A stretch of DNA of 64,000 nucleotides from G965267185 sp965267185 (GTDB lineage: Bacteria; Pseudomonadota; Alphaproteobacteria; UBA6615). Position numbers and translations under genes: made by a program. Below the pieces are notes generated by a model. The model searched no databases. It worked only from the letters and a program-made list of their open reading frames with translations, and was not told where the DNA came from. Where the stretch lies: the NCBI GenBank assembly GCA_965267185.1, contig OZ253937.1, positions 682,001 through 746,000 on the forward strand. Reading direction: 5' to 3'. Each line of letters opens with the position of its first letter. Positions within the stretch are counted from its first letter, which is position 1. Positions 1-8,925 of the stretch are shown here, in pieces.

Positions 1-38
1 CCCAACTTCAGTTTCGACCCCGTCGCTTCCTCCGTCAT
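1..38 (-). CDS. purN: Phosphoribosylglycinamide formyltransferase, N-terminal fragment
   Basis: Only the first twelve codons are inside the window (MTEEATGSKLKL, followed by the first two bases of a Gly codon). They match the usual alphaproteobacterial PurN start, in which SKLKLGVLISG leads into the first beta strand. The ATG lies 9 bp after the purM stop, as expected for a purM-purN operon. PurN transfers a formyl group from 10-formyltetrahydrofolate to GAR in purine synthesis. The call rests on position and this short match. Confidence 0.75.
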   Translation of the reverse strand, partial: MTEEATGSKLKL

Positions 39-47
39 GGATTTGTT

Positions 48-1112
48 TCAACCGGCTCGGAGGGCGGCATCTAGATTGCGCACGGTGATCGTTTGTTCGG
101 GGGAGGCGACAACCGAGCCAATTTCGGCGGCCGTTTCCCCTTGCTCGGCGAACGCCTGGATGACGTCCGCGGCATCGGCCTTTGCAACGATGACCGCCAT
201 GCCGATCCCACAATTGAACGTCCGCGCCATTTCATCGCCGGCGATGTTGCCTTGGGTCTGTAGCCAACCGAAAACGGGGGGCGCTGTCCAGGCGCTCCCA
301 TCCAGGTCGGCGCCACATCCCGCCGGCAATACGCGCGGAATATTCTCTAGCAGACCGCCGCCGGTAATATGAGCCAGCGCCTTGATCTTGCCACCAGCCG
401 TCGCAGCGAGGGCCGGGCGCACGTAAATGCGGGTCGGCTCAAGCAGGGCGTTGCCGAGCGTGGTTTCGGCAGCGAAGGGGGTGGGCGCCGACAAGCTCGC
501 CCCGCTATGTTCGATGACGCGGCGAACCAAGGAAAATCCGTTCGAGTGCAAGCCGCTCGAGGCAAGACCGATAACGGCATCTTCGGGCTCAGGAGGATTT
601 TGCGTGCTGGGTAGCAACCCCGTGCGCTCGACTGCGCCGACCGCGAAGCCCGCCAGGTCGTAGTCGCCTTCGCCGTAGAGACCGGGCATTTCCGCTGTCT
701 CGCCGCCGATCAGTGCGCATCCAGCCTGTTTGCAGCCCTCGGCGATCCCGGCGATCACTTCGGTGGCGACGCCGGTGTCCAAGTGTGCGGTCGCGAAATA
801 GTCGAGGAAGAAGAGCGGTTCTGCACCCTGCACGACCAAATCGTTGACGCACATCGCCACAAGATCGATGCCCACGGTTGCGTGTTGCTTGGCTTCGATG
901 GCGACTTTCAGCTTGGTTCCCACGCCATCTGTGGCAGCGACGAGCAGGGGGTCGTCATAGCCCGCGGCTTTGGGGTCGAAAACGCCGCCGAAGCCGCCCA
1001 GGCCACTCGCCAACCCAGCCCGCGCGGTTGCGGCGGCCAGCGGGCGAATGGCATCGACCAGCGCATTGCCCGCAGCGATATTGATGCCGGAGTCCTTATA
1101 GGTCAGTGAAAT
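48..1112 (-). CDS. purM: Phosphoribosylformylglycinamidine cyclo-ligase (AIR synthetase)
   Basis: PurM closes the imidazole ring: FGAM plus ATP gives AIR, in cytosolic purine synthesis. Visible motifs are DGVGTK (about residue 62), a long CVNDLVVQGAEPLFFLDY block, GGETAEMPG, HSNGFSLVR and a HITGGG loop, all typical of the family. The homologous N-terminus SLTYKDSGINIAAGN is encoded upstream of the first TTG codon, so that TTG would cut about 33 residues. No ATG, GTG or TTG exists between it and the upstream in-frame stop. I therefore place the start at an ATT codon with GGAGAA 5 nt upstream; CTG two codons later is the alternative. The product is 354 aa, the usual family length. purN follows after 9 bp. 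Confidence 0.92.
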   Translation of the reverse strand: MSLTYKDSGINIAAGNALVDAIRPLAAATARAGLASGLGGFGGVFDPKAAGYDDPLLVAATDGVGTKLKVAIEAKQHATVGIDLVAMCVNDLVVQGAEPLFFLDYFATAHLDTGVATEVIAGIAEGCKQAGCALIGGETAEMPGLYGEGDYDLAGFAVGAVERTGLLPSTQNPPEPEDAVIGLASSGLHSNGFSLVRRVIEHSGASLSAPTPFAAETTLGNALLEPTRIYVRPALAATAGGKIKALAHITGGGLLENIPRVLPAGCGADLDGSAWTAPPVFGWLQTQGNIAGDEMARTFNCGIGMAVIVAKADAADVIQAFAEQGETAAEIGSVVASPEQTITVRNLDAALRAG

Positions 1113-1248
1113 GGTGCTTCTCCGTCTGCCACGTCTTTGTCAAAATCGTGCTATTGATTGGCGTCTACGGGACGCCGTGGTGTGCGAAGCCGTATGTGAG
1201 CGGGGTTATCGCTGCCGCCCAACAATAGGTCTTTCGAGGTCATTTGCA

Positions 1249-2436
1249 ATGTATCCGATGTCTGGGTGTTCGATGTCCCGCTTTTTCTATCGGCTGCGTC
1301 GTGCCACCTCGGCTTTTGGTTTGGCAAGCCTTATTGCCGCTGGCCTCGCTGGTACGCCAGCGGTTGCTGCCGACGATGTTTTCGTGGTTGGCGGTATTTC
1401 GGTTGACGAGACCGCTGCCACTGCGGCGGCGGCGCGCGCGGCGGCATTCCAGCTCGGCCAGCAAGCCGCGTTGGCCAAGCTATTGCGGCGGCTCACCCAG
1501 CGCACCGATCATTCGCGTCTGCCGCCGGTCGAGACCGAGCGCCTCGAATTCATGGTGCAGGCGCTCGAAGTCGCCAATGAAAAGACGTCGGACGTGCGCT
1601 ACTTGGCGGACATGACGGTAGCCTTCAAACCGGATGAGGTTCGCCGCCTTTTGAAGGAGGCACGCATACCGTTCGCCGAAACACTCAGCAAGCCTGTATT
1701 GGTGCTGCCCGTGCAGCGGCAAGGCGGCGAGCTGGTGCTGTGGGATGAGCCCAATTTGTGGCGGGAGGCGTGGTCGCAGTTACCGCGGAGCGACGGCCTG
1801 GTGCCGCTGATCGTTCCTGTCGGAGATTTGAGCGATATCTCTGACATCGACGCAGTACAGGCCGCCGATGGTGATCCGCTCCGGCTTTCCGCGATTGCGG
1901 CGCGATATGGCGCAAGCGATGTTTTGGTTGCCATTGCGACACCATCGGAGACCGCAAGCGGGATCCGTATCGACATCACAGCCAGCCGGGTCGGCGCACC
2001 GTCGCAGCCTCCGATCCTGTTCAATGTTCAAAGCGCCGACCGGGGCGCGCGGCCATCGCTGCTGCGCACTGCCGTGGACGGCATCGCCGCTGCGGTTGAG
2101 GATGCGTGGAAGTCGGCGAGTATCATCGAATTTGACCGCCCGGGTCTGCTGGTACTCGCTGTACCGCTGACGTCGCTCGAACAGTGGGTATCGGTCGAGC
2201 GCCGCCTAAAGAGCATTGCCTCCATATCGGCGGTAAACCTGGTATCGCTGACGCGTGATTCGGCGGCGGTCGAGATCACCCATTTTGGGGATGAGGCTCA
2301 GCTCACTACCGTATTGGCGCAGCAAGACCTGGCCTTGGAGCAACCGCCATTGTTCTCCACCGATTCAGATCCGTTTCGTTCGGTGCAGAGTGGCCAGGCG
2401 CTGCAGATGCGCATACTTCGGCCCCTATCGCCGTGA
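1249..2436 (+). CDS. DUF2066 domain-containing secreted protein
   Basis: This is a 395-aa protein of the DUF2066 family, which commonly sits beside hdaA and purM in Alphaproteobacteria. The N-terminus carries a basic stretch (FFYRLRRAT), a hydrophobic core and a probable signal-peptidase I site after AVA, so the mature protein would begin near ADDVFVVGG and be periplasmic. The start is ATG, with GAGG about 8 nt upstream; two further in-frame ATGs lie within 24 bp. The central part includes a repeated AA-rich helix and FDRPGLLVLAVPL. The gene overlaps the hdaA start by 4 bp, suggesting translational coupling. Its molecular function is unknown. Confidence 0.8.
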   Translation: MYPMSGCSMSRFFYRLRRATSAFGLASLIAAGLAGTPAVAADDVFVVGGISVDETAATAAAARAAAFQLGQQAALAKLLRRLTQRTDHSRLPPVETERLEFMVQALEVANEKTSDVRYLADMTVAFKPDEVRRLLKEARIPFAETLSKPVLVLPVQRQGGELVLWDEPNLWREAWSQLPRSDGLVPLIVPVGDLSDISDIDAVQAADGDPLRLSAIAARYGASDVLVAIATPSETASGIRIDITASRVGAPSQPPILFNVQSADRGARPSLLRTAVDGIAAAVEDAWKSASIIEFDRPGLLVLAVPLTSLEQWVSVERRLKSIASISAVNLVSLTRDSAAVEITHFGDEAQLTTVLAQQDLALEQPPLFSTDSDPFRSVQSGQALQMRILRPLSP

Positions 2437-3155
2437 CAGCCGTCGAGAGCCCCGCGCAACTGGTTTTCGATTTGGGCCATCGCCCCGCACTTGCCAGAAC
2501 CGATTTTCTCGTCTCGCAGTGTAATGCCGATGCCGTAGCCTGGATCGACCGCTGGCCCGACTGGCCGGCGCCGGGCCTCGTCATCGAAGGACCGGCGGCA
2601 AGCGGCAAATCCCATCTGGGTCAGGTCTGGCGGGCGCTCGCTGGTGCCCCGATGATCACACCGGCCGAGCTTGATCATAGCGAGCCGCCGGATTTGGTTG
2701 GCAGTTCGGCTGAGATATATATCGACGGCGCCGACGCGATTGCAGGTAGTCCTGGGCGGGAGCGTGTCGCGCTACACGTCTATAATTTGGTGGCCGAACG
2801 CGGCGGGCACATCCTGCTCAGCGCACGCACACCGCCGGGTCGGTGGCAGGTTGGGCTGGCCGACCTGCGCTCGCGGCTAAACGCCTTGCCCGTAGCGACG
2901 ATTGCACCGCCCGACGATGCGGTCCTCGGAGCGGTTTTACTGAAGTTGTTTGCCGACCGTCAGCTGCAGGTCGGTGTCGATGTCGTCCAGTTTGCGGTGA
3001 CACGAATGGAACGCTCGTTCGAAGCGGCCGAGCGCCTGGTTGCCATGGCCGACGAAGCGGCACTGGCATCGCAGCGCCGGGTTGGCGTGCCGCTGGTTCG
3101 CGATGTTTTGGCGGCTATGGGCGGTGGCGCGGGCGGAGACGCCGCGCCGTCATAA
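2433..3155 (+). CDS. hdaA: DnaA-homologous regulator of replication initiation HdaA
   Basis: Hda proteins bind the DNA polymerase sliding clamp and stimulate ATP hydrolysis by DnaA, preventing re-initiation. The 240-aa product has a QLVFDL clamp-binding motif at residues 9-14 and a Walker A loop GPAASGKS at 53-60. An AAA+ body follows, with SARTPPGRW and an arginine-rich ADLRSRL element matching DnaA domain III. DnaA's DNA-binding domain IV is absent, as in the family. It starts with GTG inside the DUF2066 gene (GTGA overlap). The neighbourhood purM-DUF2066-hdaA-ppk is the usual alphaproteobacterial one. Confidence 0.88.
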   Translation: MTAVESPAQLVFDLGHRPALARTDFLVSQCNADAVAWIDRWPDWPAPGLVIEGPAASGKSHLGQVWRALAGAPMITPAELDHSEPPDLVGSSAEIYIDGADAIAGSPGRERVALHVYNLVAERGGHILLSARTPPGRWQVGLADLRSRLNALPVATIAPPDDAVLGAVLLKLFADRQLQVGVDVVQFAVTRMERSFEAAERLVAMADEAALASQRRVGVPLVRDVLAAMGGGAGGDAAPS

Positions 3156-3283
3156 ATCTGTCACCGAACTGTCGTTAATCTGTGGTCGTTTGCCGACCCG
3201 GGGCAGTTGCAGCTAAGCTTCAATGTTGCCGTAGGGATATTGCGGCGGATTTCTCGCGTTTTGGGCAGGAGGCCAAGAGACAA

Positions 3284-5452
3284 GTGACCGTTAGCGAAGT
3301 AGCGCAAGCACCCCCTTTGGATCTCGCATCGGTGGATGGTTCGTCGCCGGAGCGGTTCATTAATCGCGAGCTATCGTGGCTCGCCTTTAACGAACGGGTC
3401 TTGGAGGAAGCGGACAACCAGTCCCATCCGCTGCTCGAACGCCTTCGCTTCTTATCGATATCGGCGTCCAACCTGGACGAATTCTATATGGTTCGCGTCG
3501 CTGGCCTAAAGGGCCAGGTCGCCGCCGATGTGAAATCGCCGAGCCAAGACGGCATGACGCCGGAGCAGCAGCTCACCGCTATTCATCGCCGTGCGCGCGC
3601 ATTGACCGATGCGCAGCAGCAGATTTGGCGAAAACTGCGCGCGGAATTGCGCGAGAACGATATTGCGGTGGTGGAGCCCGACGAACTCAGCGACGACGAG
3701 CGAAGCTGGCTCGACGAGCACTTCATGACGGCGATCTTCCCGGTGTTGACCCCGCTGGCCGTCGACCCGGCGCATCCCTTTCCCTTCATTCCTAACTTTG
3801 GAATGGCAATGGCGTTTCAGCTTGTACGGCCGACTGATCGCCGCGCGTTGGTTGGCCTTCTGCCGTTGCCGGCGCAAATCGCCCGGTTTACGCCGCTACC
3901 CGGAGGGCAACGGCGGTTCATTCTGCTGGAAAAGCTGGTGACGATGTACCTCACCAAGCTGTTTCCCGGCTTCGAGATGCACAGCGCTGGCGCGTTCCGG
4001 GTTATTCGCGACAGCGACATCGAAATCCTCGAAAAAGCCGAAGATCTGGTGCGGGTGTTCGAAACGGCGCTCAAGCGCCGGCGGCGGGGTCACGTCATTC
4101 GATTGACCATTGAGGCCTCGATGCCGGCCGACCTGCAGGCGTTCGTGACCAGCCATATCGGCGCCGACCAGAGCGATATTTTTATCTTCGACGGTATTCT
4201 CGGGTTGGACCGGACGAGAGAGCTCATCGTCAGCAACCGGCCGAACCTTGTGTTCAAACCATTCGATATTCGCTTTCCCGAACGTATTCGCGACTTTGCC
4301 GGCGACTGCTTCGCGGCCATTCACGAGAAGGATATTGTTGTTCATCACCCGTTCGAATCCTTCGACGTGGTCGTACAGTTTGTGCGGCAAGCGGCCCGCG
4401 ACCCACAGGTCGTCGCGATCAAACAGACCCTTTACCGGACGTCGGAAGACTCGCCGGTGGTGCGGGCGCTGATCGAGGCGGCGGAAGCCGGCAAGTCGGT
4501 AACCGCGCTAGTTGAGTTGAAAGCGCGCTTCGATGAAGAGGCGAACATCCGCTGGGCGCGCGAACTCGAGCGTGCCGGGGTGCAAGTCGTCTACGGGTTC
4601 CTCGACCTCAAAACCCACGCCAAGATAAGTTTGGTGGTGCGCCGCGAAGATAACGATTTGAAGACCTATGCGCATTTCGGTACCGGCAACTACCATCCGA
4701 TTACTGCGCGCGTTTACACCGATTTGAGCTATTTCACCGACGACCCGTCGCTGTGTCAGGACGCGGGGCGGGTATTCAACTACATGACCGGTTATGCACC
4801 GCCCGAGATGCTAAGCAAAATTGCGGTAGCACCGGTCAATTTGCGTCAAACTCTGGTCGACCTGATCGACGATGAGATCGCTCACGCCGAGGCCGGACGG
4901 CCCGCTCAGATATGGGTGAAGCTGAACAACCTCGCCGACGGCGATATTATCGATGCACTCTATGGGGCATCGCAGGCTGGCGTCCAAATCAAGCTCGTGG
5001 TGCGCGGTATTTGCTGCCTGCGGCCCGGCGTTCCGGGACTAAGCGAAAACATCGAGGTCAAAACCCTAGTGGGCCGGTTCCTCGAACATGCCCGCGTTGT
5101 CGTGTTCGGCGCCGGGCACGAATTGCCGTCGCCGAAAGCCAAAGTATTCATCTCGTCCGCCGACTGGATGCCGCGCAATCTTGACCGGCGTGTCGAAATA
5201 ATGGTGCCGGTGGAAAACGAAACCGTGCAGCAACAGATCCTTGACCAGATCATGGTTGCGAATCTGATGGACGTGGCGCAAAGCTGGACCATGGACAGCG
5301 ATGGCCGTTACACGCGGGCCGAAATCGGGGATGGGGAAGAGCCATTCAGCGCCCACACCTATTTTATGACCAATCCCAGCCTGTCGGGACGCGGCAGCGC
5401 GCTCAAAGATCCCGGCAGCGCGCCGCGGCTTTTGGTTCACAACGACGATTAA
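3284..5452 (+). CDS. ppk1: Polyphosphate kinase 1
   Basis: PPK1 reversibly polymerises the gamma-phosphate of ATP into polyphosphate at the inner membrane. The product is 722 aa from a GTG start with AGGAGG 11 nt upstream. The N-domain opens with RFINRELSWLAFNERVLEEA, a family signature. The two phospholipase-D-like catalytic domains show KTHAKISLVVRRE (the phosphohistidine region), FGTGNYHP, FLEHARVVVFG (second histidine) and SSADWMPRNLDRRVE. The exopolyphosphatase gene follows 21 bp downstream on the same strand, so synthesis and degradation are probably co-transcribed. An in-frame extension to about 3182 exists but is not conserved in character. Confidence 0.95.
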   Translation: MTVSEVAQAPPLDLASVDGSSPERFINRELSWLAFNERVLEEADNQSHPLLERLRFLSISASNLDEFYMVRVAGLKGQVAADVKSPSQDGMTPEQQLTAIHRRARALTDAQQQIWRKLRAELRENDIAVVEPDELSDDERSWLDEHFMTAIFPVLTPLAVDPAHPFPFIPNFGMAMAFQLVRPTDRRALVGLLPLPAQIARFTPLPGGQRRFILLEKLVTMYLTKLFPGFEMHSAGAFRVIRDSDIEILEKAEDLVRVFETALKRRRRGHVIRLTIEASMPADLQAFVTSHIGADQSDIFIFDGILGLDRTRELIVSNRPNLVFKPFDIRFPERIRDFAGDCFAAIHEKDIVVHHPFESFDVVVQFVRQAARDPQVVAIKQTLYRTSEDSPVVRALIEAAEAGKSVTALVELKARFDEEANIRWARELERAGVQVVYGFLDLKTHAKISLVVRREDNDLKTYAHFGTGNYHPITARVYTDLSYFTDDPSLCQDAGRVFNYMTGYAPPEMLSKIAVAPVNLRQTLVDLIDDEIAHAEAGRPAQIWVKLNNLADGDIIDALYGASQAGVQIKLVVRGICCLRPGVPGLSENIEVKTLVGRFLEHARVVVFGAGHELPSPKAKVFISSADWMPRNLDRRVEIMVPVENETVQQQILDQIMVANLMDVAQSWTMDSDGRYTRAEIGDGEEPFSAHTYFMTNPSLSGRGSALKDPGSAPRLLVHNDD

Positions 5453-5473
5453 TCCCGTTTAACCGCCAGGGCG

Positions 5474-6964
5474 ATGGCGGCCGATATTGAAACGTCCGAG
5501 CGGCGCCCCGCCGGTGTGGTCGATATCGGGTCGAACTCAATCCGATTGGTCGTCTTTCAAAACCGGTCGCGGGCGCCGGTTCCGATCTTCAATGAGCGAG
5601 TGATCTGCGGCATCGGCCGGGGGCTCGACCGTACGGGCCACCTCCACCCCAAGGGGGTTAAGCAGGCGCTGGCAAGTTTGCCACGCTACGCGGCGCTGGC
5701 CCGCGCGATGGATGTCGAAGACCTCGCCATCGTGGCGACCGCGGCGACGCGCGAAGCTGCGGATGGCGCTGAATTTCTCGATAATGTGACGCGGATTTTC
5801 GATCAGCCGGTGCGGCAGCTCGACGGCGATGAAGAAGCCCGGCTGGGCGCGAGCGGGGCGGTGTGTGGTTTTCCCAACGCCGATGGCATGAGCGGCGATC
5901 TCGGCGGCGGGAGTCTGGAATTGGCGACGCTCGACGGGGGTGTTTTCGGGACGGGTCACAGTTTGCCGCTTGGGCATTTGCGCTTGTTGACCGATCTTGG
6001 CAAGCGGCCAAAGGCGTTGAGCAAACGCATCGACGACGTGCTGGGATCGGCGGATTGGTTGCAGCCAATCGCCGGCCGGAAGTTCTACGCCATCGGCGGC
6101 GCGTGGCGGGCGATTGCACGCCTCCACATGATCCAATCGGGCTACCCGCTGCGGGTCATCCATAATTACGCGCTGCGTGCCGACCGGGCCGCCGAGTTCT
6201 GCCAGGTCATCGCCGGTTTGAGCAAGGCGAGCCTGCCGCTTACCGAGGCGGTTCCGTCGCAGCGTGCCGCCGCGATGCCGGTGTCGGCGTTGGTTCTCCA
6301 GCGGTTGATTGAAGTGCTCGCGCCGGGCGAGGTGGTTTTTTCCGCACTTGGTGTTCGCGAGGGCGTTATGTTCGACCAGTTGAGCGAGCCTGAGAAAGCC
6401 GTCGACCCGCTGCTTTTGGCGTGCCGGCAAATTGGCGAACGGGAAAACCGGTTTGCTTCCGGCCGCGATCTGCTATCGGAATGGGTCGCGCCGCTCTTTC
6501 CGGACGAGACAGACTCCTTGCGCCGGTTGCGCATCGCCATTTGTCTGATGGCCGATATTGGCTGGCACGAGCATCCCGACTACCGGGCGGAGCAGGTTTA
6601 CTTCCGTATCTTGCGGTTACCCCTCATCGCGATTTCCCATAGCGAAAAAGCGAAGCTGGCGCTCGCCATCTATCGCCGCTATGGGGGCAACATGAACGAC
6701 CACGCACTCCGGGCGGCAAAAACACTGCTCGCTCCTGAGGATGTCCACTGGTCGCGTACCTTGGGCGACGCTTTGCGGCTGGCGGAGACCTTATCGGGCG
6801 GCAAATCCGAATTGCTCGCCGGCAGCGAACTGAGGGTCGGCAAGCGTCGGCTCACACTGCAGATTGCCCCATCGATGGCCGACTTGGTCAGTGATGTCGT
6901 GCGGACCCGGCTATCTCAGTTGGCGAACCAGATGGAACGAAAGTCGCGGTTGGTTGTCGGCTGA
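5474..6964 (+). CDS. ppx: Exopolyphosphatase / Ppx-GppA family phosphatase
   Basis: This 496-aa enzyme of the ASKHA fold removes terminal phosphates from polyphosphate or hydrolyses pppGpp. Visible are the phosphate-1 loop VVDIGSNSIRLVVF near residue 16, TAATREAADG, and the second phosphate loop GDLGGGSLELA near residue 140. A C-terminal helical HD-like domain begins around ENRFASGRDLLSEW. It lies directly behind ppk1, the classic partner. Sequence alone does not separate Ppx from GppA activity, but the ppk neighbour favours polyphosphate as substrate. Confidence 0.92.
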   Translation: MAADIETSERRPAGVVDIGSNSIRLVVFQNRSRAPVPIFNERVICGIGRGLDRTGHLHPKGVKQALASLPRYAALARAMDVEDLAIVATAATREAADGAEFLDNVTRIFDQPVRQLDGDEEARLGASGAVCGFPNADGMSGDLGGGSLELATLDGGVFGTGHSLPLGHLRLLTDLGKRPKALSKRIDDVLGSADWLQPIAGRKFYAIGGAWRAIARLHMIQSGYPLRVIHNYALRADRAAEFCQVIAGLSKASLPLTEAVPSQRAAAMPVSALVLQRLIEVLAPGEVVFSALGVREGVMFDQLSEPEKAVDPLLLACRQIGERENRFASGRDLLSEWVAPLFPDETDSLRRLRIAICLMADIGWHEHPDYRAEQVYFRILRLPLIAISHSEKAKLALAIYRRYGGNMNDHALRAAKTLLAPEDVHWSRTLGDALRLAETLSGGKSELLAGSELRVGKRRLTLQIAPSMADLVSDVVRTRLSQLANQMERKSRLVVG

Positions 6965-7045
6965 TCTGCGCGAGCCCGGTCTAGGCCGTGTTTTGTTGGA
7001 TAGGATGCGTCCCGTTTGTGGAATGTTGCGTTGACGCGTAACCGG

Positions 7046-7468
7046 CTAGAGCCGCCCGGCTGATACTGCGGAATATCCTGCTTCGGAAAACTCGACGAAA
7101 CAGAAGCCGTGTCCGAAAGGATCGCGCATCGCGGTGAGCTTGCCCCAATCGTGCTGCGCTGCAGGAGCGGTAGGCCGCGCGCCAGCTAAGACGGCGCGTT
7201 CGACTGCTTGCTCGATCTCATCGGTCACCAGATCAAAATGTACCGGCGTCCAGTGATCGGCATAGTTTCGCGTCGTTGCCGCTTGCACGAACGGGGGTGA
7301 GCTGGCCGCTCGCTCGATTAAGTAAATCCGCAAATCATCGACGGCCATTTCGGCGACAGTGCCATCAAACAGACGGCGTTGCGGCTCGAAGCCAAGGCCG
7401 TTTTCGTAAAACGCGATTCCAGCCTGCAGGTCAGGCACGTCGATATTGATCAAAAGGCGATTGGTCAT
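7046..7468 (-). CDS. VOC (glyoxalase/bleomycin-resistance fold) family protein
   Basis: A 140-aa single-domain vicinal-oxygen-chelate protein. It starts MTNRLLINIDVPDLQAGIAFYENGLGFEP, the usual first beta-alpha-beta unit. It then shows HWTPVHFDLVTDEIEQAVERAV and ends with DPFGHGFCFVEF, the family's last strand with the metal-ligand glutamate. Histidine in VHFD and the Glu in FVEF are plausible metal ligands. It is convergent with ppx and lies 28 bp downstream of rnd on the same strand. Substrate unknown. Confidence 0.8.
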   Translation of the reverse strand: MTNRLLINIDVPDLQAGIAFYENGLGFEPQRRLFDGTVAEMAVDDLRIYLIERAASSPPFVQAATTRNYADHWTPVHFDLVTDEIEQAVERAVLAGARPTAPAAQHDWGKLTAMRDPFGHGFCFVEFSEAGYSAVSAGRL

Positions 7469-7496
7469 TCCATCTAATGACTAGCCGATACTCGTT

Positions 7497-8777
7497 CTAG
7501 GCCGTATCGCCTTCGACCGGCGTCGCCGCGGGTTTGTCCTGGCGCCGCCGCCGCCGTCCCGACCGCCGCCGCTTGCCGCCGTTCGCCGCCGGCTCGGCCG
7601 GGGGCAGGGGGCCGACATCGCCCGCGCCGTTTACCGGCACCAGGCGGACGCGAGTGCCGGTGGCGGACAACGCGACTTTGCCATGCTTTAAGCGCAAGGC
7701 GTCTTCGCCGAACAGCTCGCGCCGCCATCCTTTCAGCGCCGTCACATCGGCATTGTCGTCGGCAGCGATTTGCTCGAGGTCGCTGGTGTTGGCAACCAGG
7801 CGTTGGGCGACCTGGTGTTCTTCGCAGCAATGCTTCAGCAGAACCTTCAGCAGGTCCGTCAGCGGTCCGATGCCCGATGGCAGCTCGCGTTTTGGCGGCG
7901 CCGTCGGCGCGTCTTCCGGAGTCAGGGCCAGCCCGTCTTTAACGGCGTCGAGCAGGCCGGTACCGAGGCGGCCATTGGAGAAACCGCGGGGCAGGCCGCG
8001 CACGCGCTCGAGCGCCTTGGCGTCGGTCGGCGGGCGGGCGGCAATCTGGAGCAGCGTTTCGTCGCGCACCACACGGTTGCGCGGCAGGTCGCGGGTCATC
8101 GCCTCATGCTCGCGCCACGCCGCCACCGCCTGCAGCACCGCTAGGTAGCGGGGCTCGGTACGCTTGGGTTTGAGCCGCCGCCAGGCCTCGGCAGGCTCGA
8201 TCCGGTAGATCGCCGGATCGGTCAGAAGCGCAATTTCCTCTTCGATCCAATGCAGCCGGCCTGTTTCTTCCACCCGCTTGCGCAGGGCTTCGTAAGCGGG
8301 CCGTAGATGGGTCACGTCGCCGAGGGCGTAGTTCAACTGTTCGTTGCTGAGCGGCCGATGAGCCCAGTCGGTGAAGCGGGACGATTTGTCCAGCCGGGCG
8401 CCGGTCAGCTTGGCGACAAGGGCTTCGTAGCCGACTTGGTCGCCAAAGCCGCAAACCATGGCGGCGACCTGGGTGTCGAACAGAGGGCGCGGCACGTCGC
8501 CCGTCAGATGGAAGAAGATTTCCATATCCTGCCGCGCGGCGTGCATGACCTTGAGGATTTGCTCATTGGCCAAAAGCTCGAACAACGGCGCCAGATCGAT
8601 ATTGTCGTCGAGGGGGTCGACTGCGACGGCGTTGTCGGGCCCGGCGATTTGCAGCAGGCACAGCCGGGGCCAGAACGTGCCCTCGCGCATGAACTCGGTA
8701 TCGACGGTGAGGTAGTCGGCGCGCGACAGAGACTGACAGGTCTCCGCCAACGCGGCGGACGTGGTGATGAGTGACAT
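7497..8777 (-). CDS. rnd: Ribonuclease D
   Basis: RNase D is a 3'-5' exoribonuclease that trims tRNA precursors. The 426-aa product has the DEDD catalytic set: TVDTEF (D26, E28), HAARQDMEIFF, and LNYALGDVTHLRPAYEAL with the DEDDy tyrosine and aspartate. HRDC domains follow (EHEAMTRDLPRNRVVRDETLL and the TDLLKVLLKHCCEE region). The C-terminus ends in an unusual arginine-rich tail (RRRSGRRRRRQDK), longer than in the E. coli enzyme, which may hold RNA. I chose the ATG encoding MSLITTSAALA because this matches family N-termini; a longer ORF reaches 8843. It is divergent from aspS. Confidence 0.9.
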   Translation of the reverse strand: MSLITTSAALAETCQSLSRADYLTVDTEFMREGTFWPRLCLLQIAGPDNAVAVDPLDDNIDLAPLFELLANEQILKVMHAARQDMEIFFHLTGDVPRPLFDTQVAAMVCGFGDQVGYEALVAKLTGARLDKSSRFTDWAHRPLSNEQLNYALGDVTHLRPAYEALRKRVEETGRLHWIEEEIALLTDPAIYRIEPAEAWRRLKPKRTEPRYLAVLQAVAAWREHEAMTRDLPRNRVVRDETLLQIAARPPTDAKALERVRGLPRGFSNGRLGTGLLDAVKDGLALTPEDAPTAPPKRELPSGIGPLTDLLKVLLKHCCEEHQVAQRLVANTSDLEQIAADDNADVTALKGWRRELFGEDALRLKHGKVALSATGTRVRLVPVNGAGDVGPLPPAEPAANGGKRRRSGRRRRRQDKPAATPVEGDTA

Positions 8778-8925
8778 TAGCGTTGTTCTACACGAATTGG
8801 CCCGGGCCCGGAAGACGCCGCGAAGTGGCGGCTTATGGGGCATTGCCGGCTATGGGTTGACACAACGCGGCGATCCGTGGCCATTGGCCGCGACGCGCAT
8901 TTCGCGCCGAATCCCGAGGTTCCCG

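Noticed and set aside
1111..1248. N-terminal extension of the DUF2066 protein
   Set aside because: A signal peptide begins at the ATG at 1249 with a good ribosome site; the upstream residues would mask it.
3182..3283. Longer N-terminus for polyphosphate kinase
   Set aside because: Not family-like; a GTG with AGGAGG upstream gives the normal length.
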